NCBI GenBank assembly: GCA_934630375.1
Contig: CAKTVQ010000007.1
Location: forward strand, 1 to 64,000
Direction of reading: 5' to 3'
Length of the DNA: 64,000 bases
Source of the DNA: an uncultured Collinsella sp.
Lineage (GTDB): Bacteria; Actinomycetota; Coriobacteriia; Coriobacteriales; Coriobacteriaceae
The notes beneath the pieces are model-generated. The model had not been told where the DNA came from and did no database searches. It was given only the letters and a program-made list of their open reading frames with translations. This document shows, piece after piece, positions 16,160-25,379 of the stretch; position 1 is the stretch's first letter; every line of letters starts with the position of its first letter. Position numbers and translations under genes: made by a program.

Positions 16160-16198
16160 CCGTTGTGAAGCTGGTTTTGCCCATAGATGAAGAAGGAA

Positions 16199-16235
16199 GC
16201 CGCCGCAAGGGGAGTGCCCTTTGCGGCGGTTTTTG
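16199..16235 (+). terminator. Terminator after the small membrane protein gene
   Basis: GCCGCCGCAAGG pairs with CCCTTTGCGGCGG, followed by TTTTT. Confidence 0.85.
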
Positions 16236-16267
16236 ATATTGAGACTGTTGGATGCGGTGCGGCGGCG

Positions 16268-17182
16268 TTACCAGCTGGCCTCGATTTCGCGGATGCGCGA
16301 ATAGAGCCATTCGTTTTGCGGCACCTGGATACCGTGCTTGGCCGCGAGGCGGCAGATGGTACCCGCAAATTCCTCGACCTCGGTTCTGCGTTGAGCGATG
16401 CGGTCTTGCGCCATCGAGGGCATGCCGGCGGGATCGAGCCCTTTTATGAGACGCACCATCTGCGTCAGGTCTTCCTCGGTGAGCTCGATGCCCTCGGCAT
16501 TGGCGACTGCAAGCGTCTCGCGCATGGCGGAGACAAAACTGCGGAGCTGCTCGGAGCCCTGCTCCGTAGCGCTTCCGTAGGTGCCGCCGTAGGCCATACA
16601 GGTCTGGTTGATGCCGTCGTTGAGCATGAGTTTGGCCCACATGCGATGTGCGATGTCGTGCTCGACGGTATGGGCGATGCCGCAACGCGTGTAGAGCTCG
16701 TCGATGGCGATAACGGTTGCGGGGTCGGTGCCCGCTGCCGCACCAAAGCGGATCTCGCCGGCATTGGTATAGGTGAGCTCCTCGTTGAGGAATACGGCGT
16801 CCATGCCCTGGCAGATACCAAGGACGGTGTGCTCCCAGCCAAAGCGCTCGGCAATCTTCTGCTCGCTCGTGATGCCGTTGCACAGCGACGCGATCAGCGT
16901 GTCGGGTCCCACGACGCTTTCCAGGGTTTTGAGCGCCACATCGAGTCCGGTTGTCTTGACCGTGAGGATGACCAGATCGGCGGGTGTCGCCTCGCTGGCG
17001 CGGACGGACGTGAGATCGCAGGGCTTGCCGTTGACGGTGAGCGTGTCGTTCGCATGGCGCTCAAAGCGAGCGTCGTCCATGACGTATTCGACGGCATCGT
17101 TGCCGAGTGCCTGGGCGATCATGCTGCCGTAGAGTAGCCCGACGCCGCCCTTGCCGATAAAGGCGACCTTGTTGATCTGCAT
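16268..17182 (-). CDS. panE: 2-dehydropantoate 2-reductase family protein
   Basis: Ketopantoate reductase makes pantoate with NADPH in the pantothenate route. The 304-residue product has the N-terminal nucleotide loop FIGKGGVGLLYG and the family Lys and Glu/Asn contexts (NGITSEQ, KLMLNDGINQTC). The ATG at 17182 follows GGGGAGA. No other pantothenate gene is close, so a related 2-oxoacid reductase is possible. Confidence 0.8.
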   Translation of the reverse strand: MQINKVAFIGKGGVGLLYGSMIAQALGNDAVEYVMDDARFERHANDTLTVNGKPCDLTSVRASEATPADLVILTVKTTGLDVALKTLESVVGPDTLIASLCNGITSEQKIAERFGWEHTVLGICQGMDAVFLNEELTYTNAGEIRFGAAAGTDPATVIAIDELYTRCGIAHTVEHDIAHRMWAKLMLNDGINQTCMAYGGTYGSATEQGSEQLRSFVSAMRETLAVANAEGIELTEEDLTQMVRLIKGLDPAGMPSMAQDRIAQRRTEVEEFAGTICRLAAKHGIQVPQNEWLYSRIREIEASW

Positions 17183-17199
17183 GTGAATCATCTCCCCAT

Positions 17200-17227
17200 A
17201 AAAAGGCGCCCGCGTATGGGGCGCCTG
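17200..17227 (-). terminator. Terminator on the minus strand between the cyclase gene and panE
   Basis: AGGCGCCC and its complement (loop CATACGC on the minus strand) are followed by TTTTT, ending transcription of the cyclase-family gene. Confidence 0.75.
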
Positions 17228-17299
17228 ATGGATTGTATGCCGCCGGGCCATGTCGCGTGCACCGGATGGCCGTATTTAGAAGAACAAACGCATGGGAAC

Positions 17300-18070
17300 T
17301 TATGACGCGGGGCAGACCGCAAAGACACGTGCGGGATATCCGACGCCATCACGCACCTTGGGGAAGGTGCAGAAGATGACGGCGCCCGTGGCGGGAAGCT
17401 CGTCCAGATGGTCCATGACCTCAATCTGGTAACGGTCGACCGAGAGGATGTACTGTTCGCCGGGGTAGGGGTAGGCATCCTCGCGTGTGGTCACGGTTGC
17501 GGGGTCGGTGTCTGCCGGTTCGTGGCCGATGGCACCGATGTTGCGCTCTTCTACAAGCCATTTGATGGCATCGAGGTCCCAGCCGGGGTAGTGGGGCTGG
17601 CCGTCTTCGTCCTTGTTTTCGAGGTCGGCGAGCTTGGACCAGTCGGAGCGGAAGGCGACAAAGGCGTCCTCGGGAATGCGGCCGTGCTCGTTCTCCCAGG
17701 TCTTGAGGTCATCGACGGTCAGAATAAAGTCGGGGTTTGCGGCGCACTCCTCGTGTTTGTCGATGACGCAGAGCGGATGCATAAACTCGATAGGTTCGAT
17801 CTCGCCAAGGGAGCGGCCATCGACATGGAAGTGGCGCGGCGCGTCGACGTGGGTGCCGTACTGCGAGGCGACCGAATACTGGAAGCAGCGCATGGGCGCG
17901 AGCATATCTTCGGGCGTGCCGGGCAGGTAGTCGAAGAGCTTGGTGGACTCAAATGGCTCAAAGCCAAACCAGTGCGGGGTGTCGCACGAGAGCGTATGGG
18001 TGAGGTCAACCCAGCGATAATCGGTGCTTTTGAGCTGGGATGCGAGGTTCCAAAGGTCGAGCGCGGGCAT
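17300..18070 (-). CDS. Cyclase/kynurenine formamidase-like hydrolase
   Basis: A 256-residue protein of the cyclase family (the group that includes bacterial kynurenine formamidase). The metal motif is complete: SQYGTHVDAPRHFH at about residues 69-82. Members hydrolyse amide or lactam-type substrates using zinc or manganese. GAAAGGAG precedes the ATG. No tryptophan-degradation genes are near, so the substrate is open. Confidence 0.85.
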   Translation of the reverse strand: MPALDLWNLASQLKSTDYRWVDLTHTLSCDTPHWFGFEPFESTKLFDYLPGTPEDMLAPMRCFQYSVASQYGTHVDAPRHFHVDGRSLGEIEPIEFMHPLCVIDKHEECAANPDFILTVDDLKTWENEHGRIPEDAFVAFRSDWSKLADLENKDEDGQPHYPGWDLDAIKWLVEERNIGAIGHEPADTDPATVTTREDAYPYPGEQYILSVDRYQIEVMDHLDELPATGAVIFCTFPKVRDGVGYPARVFAVCPAS

Positions 18071-18233
18071 GGGTGGCTCCTTTCATCGGGCTTTTTGCTG
18101 ATATTAAAGCGGTGCCGTGACAGCTCGATTTCTGCTGCGTTACGATACGTTCTCGATTGCGATTCCACGATGTTTCGGCCGCGTGACCATTGTGTTTCGC
18201 CTTGCCGGGGCGCTGATGGCGAAGGGAGGGGCC

Positions 18234-19424
18234 GTGCAATACCGCGTTGACCCCAAAAGTGGTAACCGAATATCTGCTCTGGGTCTGGGCTGCATGAGAT
18301 TTCCCGGTGCGCCGGGCCATCCGGACGCGAAGACAGCCGATGTCATCATTTCCCGTGCGGTGGAGCAGGGGATTAATTATCTGGATACTGCGTATCTCTA
18401 TCCCGGTAACGAGGCGTGCGTGGGCGCCTCACTTGAGCGCTTGGGGCTGCGCGACCGGGTGTTGCTGGCGACCAAGTTGCCGCACGCTTCGTGCAAATGC
18501 GCGGAGGATTTCGATCGGTTCTTCGACGAGCAGCTGCGCCGCCTGCAGACCGACCATATCGACTATTACCTTATGCACAACATCACCTCGCCTGCGCAGT
18601 GGGAGCGCGTGGTGGCGCTGGGCATCGAGGACTGGATCGCGCGCCAAAAGGCCGCGGGGCGTATTCGTCAGATAGGCTTTTCGTACCACGGCAGCGCGGC
18701 GGACTTCCTTACGATGCTCGATGCGTATGATTGGGATTTTTGCCAAATCCAGTACAACTACGCTGGAGAGCGATATCAGGCGGGAACGGCGGGGCTCATG
18801 GCCGCCGCCGAGCGAGGTCTCGCGGTGTTTGTGATGGAGCCGCTTTTGGGCGGACGCTTGGCAGGCAAGCTGCCTCCGCGGGCCCGCGCCGTGCTCGATG
18901 ACGCTCGTGACCTGCATTTGCGCACTCCTGCCGCCTGGGGCCTTTCGTGGGTGTGGAACCATCCTCAAGTCACGATGCTGCTTTCGGGCATGACCGATAC
19001 CGCGCAGGTGGACGAGAACGCGGTGTTGGCCGATCGGGCCCTGCCGGATTCGATGACAGCTACTCAGCTCGATGCCATCGCGCACGTGCTGATGGAGTTT
19101 GAAAAATCGAACCGTGCGCCCTGCACGGGATGTGGCTACTGCATGCCATGTCCCAAGGGTATCAACATTCCCGGCTGCTTTGCTGCCTACAACGCGAGCT
19201 ATGCGCACAGCTGGTTTACGGGGCTGTCGCAATACTTTACGGCGAGTGCGGTGCGCACGAGCGAGCCCAAGCTGGTGAGCAATTGCGTCAAGTGCGGCAA
19301 ATGCGCGCGCCACTGCCCGCAGCATATCGATATCCCCGAGCGTCTCGATGACGTGCGCCGACGCTTCCAGCCGGGCCCCGTAACGGCCATGCTTAAAGTC
19401 TTCGGCAAAACACGCTCCTCATGA
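18234..19424 (+). CDS. Aldo/keto reductase with C-terminal 4Fe-4S domain
   Basis: The first 290 or so residues are an aldo/keto reductase barrel with Asp and Tyr in NYLDTAYLYPGNE and Lys in LATKLPH. The C-terminus adds two cysteine clusters, CTGCGYCMPC and CVKCGKCARHCPQ, for 4Fe-4S centres. This fused type is common in anaerobes and is thought to link ferredoxin-like electron flow with carbonyl reduction. I chose the GTG at 18234 after GGGAGG; an ATG at 18216 is possible. It is divergent from the cyclase gene. Confidence 0.88.
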   Translation: MQYRVDPKSGNRISALGLGCMRFPGAPGHPDAKTADVIISRAVEQGINYLDTAYLYPGNEACVGASLERLGLRDRVLLATKLPHASCKCAEDFDRFFDEQLRRLQTDHIDYYLMHNITSPAQWERVVALGIEDWIARQKAAGRIRQIGFSYHGSAADFLTMLDAYDWDFCQIQYNYAGERYQAGTAGLMAAAERGLAVFVMEPLLGGRLAGKLPPRARAVLDDARDLHLRTPAAWGLSWVWNHPQVTMLLSGMTDTAQVDENAVLADRALPDSMTATQLDAIAHVLMEFEKSNRAPCTGCGYCMPCPKGINIPGCFAAYNASYAHSWFTGLSQYFTASAVRTSEPKLVSNCVKCGKCARHCPQHIDIPERLDDVRRRFQPGPVTAMLKVFGKTRSS

Positions 19425-19436
19425 CCCTTTTATAAC

Positions 19437-19499
19437 TTGCGGTGGAATAGTTCCTGTTTGCGGCAGAATGGGGCTTAAACAGGAACTATTTCACCGCAA
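19437..19499 (+). repeat. Palindrome A of a sister pair, before the oxidoreductase gene
   Basis: Two 23-bp arms (19437-19459 and 19477-19499, one wobble) enclose 17 nt. It starts 12 nt after one stop codon and ends 15 nt before the next ATG. The outer arm TTGCGGTGGAATA and the flanks are shared with the palindrome at 20596, while the inner arm differs. Confidence 0.85.
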
Positions 19500-19514
19500 C
19501 TGAAGGGGGCTGTC

Positions 19515-20534
19515 ATGGGCCATCGGGATTCATATGATGATTTGCGCGAGGTTCGTTGGGGCGTTTTGGGCGCTGGGCACATTTCGCATCGATTTGCATC
19601 GTCGCTCAAGGAGGTGGACGGGGCACGGCTTGTGGCTGCCGCCGGTCGCACCCCTTCGCATGTTGAGGAGTTTTGCAGGGCGTTTTCGATTGAAGCCGCG
19701 CACAGTTATGCCACGGCTGACGATAGCGGCGATGCGGCTTATGACGCGCTGATTACCGACCCCGATGTCGACGCAATCTACTTGGCTCTTCCGCATGGCA
19801 TGCATACGCGTTGGGCCTGTCGCGCGCTGCGCGCCGGAAAGGCCGTGCTGTGCGAAAAACCGGCCGTTTTGAGTGAGGAAGAGGCTCTCTCGATTGCCTC
19901 CGCCTCTCGCGAGTACGGCGTGCTGTTTATGGAGGCGATGAAGAATCGGTTTTGCCCGATGCGCACTCGCGTGAAGGGTTTGCTTGCGTCGGGCGAGCTC
20001 GGCTGTATCGTCTCGATCGAAAGCGTGCAAAAACTCGATTATGGTGAGCCCCCTTCGAGTTATCTGCTCGATCCGTTGCAGGGTGGCTGTCTATATGACA
20101 TGGGCTGCTATGCGGTCGGGTGGTTTGGGGATCTGCTTGCGGGTGCGTGCGATGTTTCGTCTCGTGAAGTTCGCTGGCGTGACGTATCGGGCGGCCGCGT
20201 GGATTGGGCCGATGAGATCCATATGAGTGTCGGCGGTATACCCATTCATATGGTGTGCGACGGCAAAGCAGCATATGAAAGCCGCTTAACGATTGCCTGC
20301 GAGCGGGGCTCGTTGGAAATCGAGCGCCTCCATCGCCCCGAGCTCGCCCATGTGAAGTATTCCGACGGACGAATGCTCGAAATAAATGCCCCGTTTGAGG
20401 TCGATGATTTCTACGGCGAAGCTTCGCATGCGACCCAGCTCATCCGGGCGGGGAAACTCGAGAGTCCCGTCATGCCCCTTGCCGCCACGCAGCGCTGTGC
20501 GCAGATCATCGATGCGATTCGCTTGACGCTCTAG
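19515..20534 (+). CDS. Gfo/Idh/MocA-family oxidoreductase
   Basis: A 339-residue dehydrogenase, a distant paralogue of the one at 10422. The Rossmann motif is WGVLGAGHISHRF and the signature LCEKPAVLSEEEA holds the conserved Lys; YDMGCYAVGW corresponds to the substrate-side motif. The substrate is unknown. AAGGGGG precedes the ATG, directly after a 63-bp palindrome that may control its translation. Confidence 0.9.
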   Translation: MGHRDSYDDLREVRWGVLGAGHISHRFASSLKEVDGARLVAAAGRTPSHVEEFCRAFSIEAAHSYATADDSGDAAYDALITDPDVDAIYLALPHGMHTRWACRALRAGKAVLCEKPAVLSEEEALSIASASREYGVLFMEAMKNRFCPMRTRVKGLLASGELGCIVSIESVQKLDYGEPPSSYLLDPLQGGCLYDMGCYAVGWFGDLLAGACDVSSREVRWRDVSGGRVDWADEIHMSVGGIPIHMVCDGKAAYESRLTIACERGSLEIERLHRPELAHVKYSDGRMLEINAPFEVDDFYGEASHATQLIRAGKLESPVMPLAATQRCAQIIDAIRLTL

Positions 20535-20595
20535 GCTGCGGTACTGGTGCTCAAGGGGGCTCGGCGGACCGTGCCCCTGATGCCCCTTTTATATC

Positions 20596-20658
20596 TTGCG
20601 GTGGAATACGGTCTGTTTGCGCCAAAATAAGGCACCAATAGACCGTATTTCACCGCAA
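20596..20658 (+). repeat. Palindrome B of the sister pair, before nfo
   Basis: Arms at 20596-20618 and 20636-20658 share the outer 13 bases with palindrome A, but the inner seven pairs are changed on both sides so pairing is kept (GTTCCTG in A, CGGTCTG in B). It ends 20 nt before the nfo ATG. Confidence 0.85.
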
Positions 20659-20678
20659 CTGATGAGGGGGAGCTGGAG

Positions 20679-21545
20679 ATGCTGACGATCGGGTGTCATC
20701 TTTCGACGACGAAGGGCTATCGGGCAATGGGGGAGACGGCGTTGTCCATTGGTGCCAATACCTTTGCGTTCTTTACGCGCAACCCGCGCGGTGGCAAGGC
20801 AAAAGACCTTGACATGGATGACGTGGCGGCTCTGCGCGAGCTTATGGCGCAAAACGACTTTGGACCGCTGGTGGCGCATGCCCCGTATACCTATAACCCC
20901 TGCTCCGCTAAGGAGCGGGCGCGCGAGTTTGCCTTGGAGGCTATGGCGGAAGATTTGCAGCGTCTGGAAGCACTGCCCGGCAACTACTACAACTTCCATC
21001 CCGGTGCGCATGTGGGACAGGGGGCAGACGCCGGCATTCAGATGATTGTCGACACGCTGTGCCAGGTGATGTTTGAGGGCCAGCAGACGATGGTATTGCT
21101 CGAGACCATGGCGGGTAAGGGCACCGAGGTGGGCCGTAGCTTTGAAGAGCTGGCGTGCATTATCGAGGGCGTTGCCGCCAAGTGTCCAGAGCTGTCCGAT
21201 AAACTGGGCGTTTGTTTGGACACCTGCCATGTGAGCGATGCCGGCTACGACATCATCCATGATCTGGACGGCGTACTCGACGAGTTCGACCGCGTGGTGG
21301 GCATCGATCGCCTGCATGCCGTACACATCAACGATTCGAAGAACCCTTGTGGCGCCCATAAAGATCGTCACGAGTGCATCGGCAAGGGATACCTTGGCAG
21401 CGAGGAATTTGGCGGCGGTATGCAGGTTATGCAGAATATTGTATCGAATAGCCGCTTGCGTGCACTTCCATTTATTTTGGAGACGCCGAACGAACTTGCA
21501 GGTTATGCAGCGGAAATTACGCTATTAAGGTCGTTACAGCAGTAA
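20679..21545 (+). CDS. nfo: Endonuclease IV (AP endonuclease)
   Basis: Endonuclease IV cuts DNA 5' to abasic sites in base excision repair, using three metal ions. The 288-residue product keeps the metal-binding contexts: [49 protein letters not shown] and LETPNE at the end. AGGGGGAGCTGGAG lies ahead of the ATG. A long palindrome lies just upstream. Confidence 0.94.
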   Translation: MLTIGCHLSTTKGYRAMGETALSIGANTFAFFTRNPRGGKAKDLDMDDVAALRELMAQNDFGPLVAHAPYTYNPCSAKERAREFALEAMAEDLQRLEALPGNYYNFHPGAHVGQGADAGIQMIVDTLCQVMFEGQQTMVLLETMAGKGTEVGRSFEELACIIEGVAAKCPELSDKLGVCLDTCHVSDAGYDIIHDLDGVLDEFDRVVGIDRLHAVHINDSKNPCGAHKDRHECIGKGYLGSEEFGGGMQVMQNIVSNSRLRALPFILETPNELAGYAAEITLLRSLQQ

Positions 21546-21606
21546 CAACTGTCACAAAGTGGAGTGTTCCATTCACGTTATGGGATTGTTTCAATCAGTT
21601 TTCTCA

Positions 21607-21635
21607 TTGCAGATTCGTAATTCCGGGTGCATAAT
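21607..21635 (+). promoter_or_regulatory. Promoter of the amino acid ABC transporter operon
   Basis: TTGCAG (21607-21612) and CATAAT (21630-21635) are separated by 17 nt, 58 nt upstream of the binding-protein gene. Confidence 0.65.
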
Positions 21636-21692
21636 AGCCAACAGTTTTTGCAGACCTCTGAATCAAACGGGGTCGCCGGAAGGAGACTGATT

Positions 21693-22553
21693 ATGAAGCT
21701 CAAGAAGCTTGGCGCATTTGCCGCCACGGGCGCCATGGCGCTCGCCCTCGCACTGACGGGCTGCGGCTCGTCCAACGCCACCTCTGGTTCCGATGCCGGT
21801 TCCAGCAGCTCTGATGACGTGAAGGTCGAGAAGGTCGACGGCTCCAAGGAGTATGCACTCGTCAAGGACGGTACGCTCACCGTCGGCACCTCTGCCGAGT
21901 ACGCGCCGTTTGAGTACAAGGATGACAATGGCGACTACCAGGGCTTTGACCTTGAGCTCATCAAGGCTATCGGCGATAAGCTGGGCCTGGATGTCGAGTA
22001 CGTCAACAACGACTTTGACACGCTGGTGCCGGGTGTTGCTTCGGGCGCCAAGTATGACGTCTCCATCGCGGCTATCACCGACACGCCCGAGCGTGAGAAG
22101 GAAGTCACTTTCTCCGATTCCTACTACATGGACGATCAGGCTATCGTGACCAAGGTCGATAACACCGACATCACGGCCGACAACTACAGCGAGAAGCTCA
22201 ACAACGCCGACGCTACCATCATCGTCCAGTCTGGCTCGACCGCCGAGGCCTTTGCCCAGGAGAACTTCCCCAAGGCCAAGATCGTCCCCTACAAGGACGC
22301 CACCGAGTGCTTCAGCGCCCTGCAGTCCGATAAGGGCGACGCTGTAGTTACCAACCGCTCCGTTGCCAGCCAGCTGACCGCCGAGCAGTTCAACACCTGC
22401 CAGACCATCAAGCAGATCAGCACCGGCGAGGAGTACGCCATCGCCATCAACCAGGGCAATACTAAGCTCAAGGACGACATCAATCAGACCATCAAGGACC
22501 TGACCGACGACGGTACCGTCGACGCCCTCATGGCTAAGTACAATATCAAGTAA
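21693..22553 (+). CDS. Polar amino acid ABC transporter substrate-binding lipoprotein
   Basis: The 286-residue product begins with a lipoprotein signal (lipobox LTGC, Cys at about residue 25), then a Ser/Gly linker and a family 3 solute-binding domain starting LTVGTSAEYAPFEYKDDNGDYQGFDLELI. It captures an amino acid outside the membrane for the permease and ATPase that follow. GGAAGGAG precedes the ATG. Tandem hairpins after the gene may keep its expression above that of the permease. Confidence 0.95.
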   Translation: MKLKKLGAFAATGAMALALALTGCGSSNATSGSDAGSSSSDDVKVEKVDGSKEYALVKDGTLTVGTSAEYAPFEYKDDNGDYQGFDLELIKAIGDKLGLDVEYVNNDFDTLVPGVASGAKYDVSIAAITDTPEREKEVTFSDSYYMDDQAIVTKVDNTDITADNYSEKLNNADATIIVQSGSTAEAFAQENFPKAKIVPYKDATECFSALQSDKGDAVVTNRSVASQLTAEQFNTCQTIKQISTGEEYAIAINQGNTKLKDDINQTIKDLTDDGTVDALMAKYNIK

Positions 22554-22575
22554 AATAGCTACTTGATTGCGCGCG

Positions 22576-22642
22576 GGCCCTTTCCGTTTTGCGGAGAGGG
22601 CCTTTGCGCTTCTCTTGACGGAAAGCGTTTCCGTCTCTTTTT
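22576..22642 (+). terminator. Two tandem hairpins between binding protein and permease genes
   Basis: The first stem is GGCCCTTTCCG with CGGAGAGGGCC (22576-22602). The second is GACGGAAA with TTTCCGTC (22617-22635), followed by TCTTTTT. Partial termination here would give more binding protein than permease. Confidence 0.7.
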
Positions 22643-22670
22643 GCCGGCAACTTCTACGATAGGAGCCACC

Positions 22671-24032
22671 TTGTCTCGACTGAACAAAGGGGCCGCGGAA
22701 CAGCGTTTTTCACTGCCCGCCTTGCTCCAAAAGCTAGCCTGCGTCATGGCCGTGGCGCTCGCGCTGGTGTGCGCGGGGGCATATGCGCCCACGACCGCCC
22801 AGGCGCTTGAGACCGCAAAGATTACCGCCCGACCCAACACCGGTTCGGGCAGCGCTGTGGTCGGCGGCACCGAGACACGCATTACCTGGGAAGTTCAGGC
22901 CGATGCCGACGAGGAGCTGAGCGGTCTTTCGCTGACGTTTGTTGACGGTACGACGTTTGACACCGATGACACGCGATTGACGATGCTCTCGGGCGAGGAC
23001 CTCATGGATCGTACGCCCATGAAGCCCACGTGCAAGGCTGACGGCCAGACGCTCAAGATCGACTTTGGCGAGACGGCGTCTGCCGGCGGCTATTTCCGCG
23101 TCGAGGTCTACGGCGTGACCTTCCCCGTCGAGGGTGGCGACGAGGCCTTTAGCGGCACCTACACCTTGGCTGACGGTTCGACCAAGAAGATTTCTAAGAT
23201 TCCTTCCGTCGAGATTAAGGGCGTGACGGCTTTCGATAACTTCCTGGCCGATCTTAAGGAGCAGCCGTGGGTCGAGGCCTGGAACTCCAATATGTTCCTG
23301 CGCTTGTTCTTGAACCCGGTCATTTTGGTCCAAAGCCTGCCGATCGTCTTCAAGGGCTTCCTTATGTCGCTCTCGATCGTGCTCGTGGCGTTTCCGCTGG
23401 CAATTCCCTTTGGCTTTGCCTTGTCGCTCATGCGCATCTCCAAGTCACGCATCCTGCGTTGCCTTGCCGGCATCTATGTGAATATCATCCGTGGTACGCC
23501 GGCGTTCCTGCAGATCTATATCGCGTTCTTCGGTCTGCCGTTGGCCGGCGTCAAGGTGGACGACTATGTCTTGGGCGTTATCGTCATGGCCATGAACTCG
23601 TCTGCGTACCTGTGCGAGATCTTCCGTGCCGGTATTCAATCAATCCCCAAGGGCCAAAACGAGGCTGCTCGCTCTCTGGGCATGAATGCCTTCCAGACGC
23701 TGCTCTACGTTATGATTCCGCAGACGTTCCGCAATGTTTTGCCTACGCTGACCAGCGAGTTTATCTTGCTTTACAAGGATACGTCGCTGCTTGCCGCCGT
23801 GGGTGTGGTCGAGATCGTCATGAACGCCCGTACCATCGTGGCCACGACGGGCTCCATCACGCCGTATGTGGTTGCCGCCCTGTTCTATCTGGTCATCACC
23901 CTGCCACTCGCTCGCTTGGTGAGCGGCCTTGAGGCGAGGCTTTTGGGTACGGCCGAAACCAAGAAGAAGCGTCCCGCCAAGAGCGCCGGGCAGGTCGTCG
24001 CGACGCCCGCCGATCACATCGCCGGTCTGTAA
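22671..24032 (+). CDS. Amino acid ABC permease with N-terminal extracellular domain
   Basis: A 453-residue fusion. Residues 1-45 form a signal or first membrane segment, about 50-195 a beta-rich extracytoplasmic domain of no known family (GTETRITWEVQADADEELSGL), and about 220-430 an ABC permease of the His/Glu/Gln group with its EAA loop EIFRAGIQSIPKGQNEAARSLG. The plain permease is normally about 220 residues. I chose the TTG at 22671 after ATAGGAG. It works with the lipoprotein before it and the ATPase 12 nt after it. Confidence 0.9.
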   Translation: MSRLNKGAAEQRFSLPALLQKLACVMAVALALVCAGAYAPTTAQALETAKITARPNTGSGSAVVGGTETRITWEVQADADEELSGLSLTFVDGTTFDTDDTRLTMLSGEDLMDRTPMKPTCKADGQTLKIDFGETASAGGYFRVEVYGVTFPVEGGDEAFSGTYTLADGSTKKISKIPSVEIKGVTAFDNFLADLKEQPWVEAWNSNMFLRLFLNPVILVQSLPIVFKGFLMSLSIVLVAFPLAIPFGFALSLMRISKSRILRCLAGIYVNIIRGTPAFLQIYIAFFGLPLAGVKVDDYVLGVIVMAMNSSAYLCEIFRAGIQSIPKGQNEAARSLGMNAFQTLLYVMIPQTFRNVLPTLTSEFILLYKDTSLLAAVGVVEIVMNARTIVATTGSITPYVVAALFYLVITLPLARLVSGLEARLLGTAETKKKRPAKSAGQVVATPADHIAGL

Positions 24033-24044
24033 GGAGGTCCTATC

Positions 24045-24797
24045 ATGAGCGAAACCAATAACTCGAACGAGGTTGTCGTCAGCATCAAGAACCTCCAGAA
24101 GGCCTTTGGCGACAACGTCGTTCTGCGAGATATCGATCTGGATGTGCACAAGGGTGAGGTCGTTGTGGTCTTGGGCCCCTCGGGCTCGGGCAAGTCGACG
24201 ATGCTTCGCTGCATCAATCGTCTGGAGCATCCCACGAGTGGCTCGATTATCGTTGAGGGTGTGGATGTGTGCGCCAAGGGTGTCGACCTCAACAAAGTGC
24301 GCACGCACTTGGGTATGGTCTTTCAGCAGTTCAACCTGTTCCCGCACCTGTCGGTCAAAAAGAACGTCATGCTTGCGCAGCAAAAGGTGCTCAAGCGCAG
24401 CAAGGAAGAGGCCGAGAAGATTGCCGTCGAGGAGCTGACCAAGGTCGGTCTTGCCGAGCGCATCGACTTTATGCCGAGCCAGCTCTCGGGTGGCCAGCAG
24501 CAGCGCGTTGCCATCGCCCGCGCCCTGTCGATGAACCCTCACGTCATGCTCTTTGACGAGGCCACGTCGGCGCTCGACCCCGAGCTGGTTCGCGACGTTC
24601 TTGGCGTTATGCGCGATCTTGCACGTGACGGTATGACCATGATCGTGGTGACGCACGAGATGGGCTTTGCCCGCGATGTCGCCGACCGCGTCGTCTTTAT
24701 GGACGGCGGCGTCATTGTGGAAGAGGGTACGCCGAGCGAGGTCTTCGACCACCCCAAGAGCGAGCGCACCAAGGCGTTCTTGGGCAATATCTCGTAG
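24045..24797 (+). CDS. Polar amino acid ABC transporter ATPase
   Basis: A 250-residue ABC ATPase of the GlnQ/HisP type. Walker A is GPSGSGKST, the Q-loop is in [10 protein letters not shown], the signature LSGGQQQR, Walker [13 protein letters not shown] and the switch His in VVTHEM. It energises the permease encoded just upstream. AAGGAGG precedes the ATG. Confidence 0.96.
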   Translation: MSETNNSNEVVVSIKNLQKAFGDNVVLRDIDLDVHKGEVVVVLGPSGSGKSTMLRCINRLEHPTSGSIIVEGVDVCAKGVDLNKVRTHLGMVFQQFNLFPHLSVKKNVMLAQQKVLKRSKEEAEKIAVEELTKVGLAERIDFMPSQLSGGQQQRVAIARALSMNPHVMLFDEATSALDPELVRDVLGVMRDLARDGMTMIVVTHEMGFARDVADRVVFMDGGVIVEEGTPSEVFDHPKSERTKAFLGNIS

Positions 24798-24818
24798 CCG
24801 GTTGATGTAACTGCCGTT

Positions 24819-24864
24819 ACAAAAGAGCGGGGGCTGGACTTGAATCCAGCCCCCGCTCTTTTGT
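24819..24864. terminator. Bidirectional terminator after the ABC transporter operon
   Basis: A 20-bp stem (ACAAAAGAGCGGGGGCTGGA and its complement, 6-nt loop) has a U-run in both directions. It serves the transporter on the plus strand and the flavodoxin gene on the minus strand. Confidence 0.9.
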
Positions 24865-24913
24865 AGGGATGGGGATGCGCTGTGATACAGGATCTTTTGG
24901 AGGCCTGGTTTCG

Positions 24914-25333
24914 TTACGCGAGCTCGGCTCCGAGGGCCTTGCAGGCCGCCTCGCCCTCATCGTCGGGTGCGTCGTAGCAGATGACGGAGTCCACGACGTT
25001 AACGCCGGCCTCGTCGGCGTCGGCCTTCCAGTTGTCCATCCACTCGCCCTCGGCCCACGAATAGGAGCCAAAGAGGACGACCTTCTTGTCGCCGAGGTTC
25101 TCCTTGACCTCGTCCCACATCGGCTGGAACTCATCGTACTCGAGCTCCTCGGAGCCCATGGCGGGGCAGCCGAAAGCGAAGGCATCGTAGCCGGCTGCCT
25201 TATCTGCAGAGAAGTCGGCACAGGGGATAACTTCGACCTCGGCGCCTGCGGACGTGGCGCCCTCGGCGACGAGATTTGCCATGGCCTCGGTGTTGCCCGT
25301 GCCGCTCCAGTAGACGACGGCGATCTTGCTCAT
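24914..25333 (-). CDS. Flavodoxin
   Basis: A 139-residue flavodoxin. The FMN phosphate loop is YWSGTGNTEAMA at residues 8-19, and FGCPAMGSE and FGSYSWAEGEWM form the flavin-ring loops. It carries single electrons in place of ferredoxin, often under iron shortage. GAAAGGAC precedes the ATG. The DUF3793 gene lies 46 nt upstream on the same strand; that pair often goes with iron-related genes. Confidence 0.95.
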   Translation of the reverse strand: MSKIAVVYWSGTGNTEAMANLVAEGATSAGAEVEVIPCADFSADKAAGYDAFAFGCPAMGSEELEYDEFQPMWDEVKENLGDKKVVLFGSYSWAEGEWMDNWKADADEAGVNVVDSVICYDAPDDEGEAACKALGAELA

Positions 25334-25379
25334 GTTTTGTCCTTTCGGTTGTGCGGCGCGTAACCGCGGCTTGTATGCT

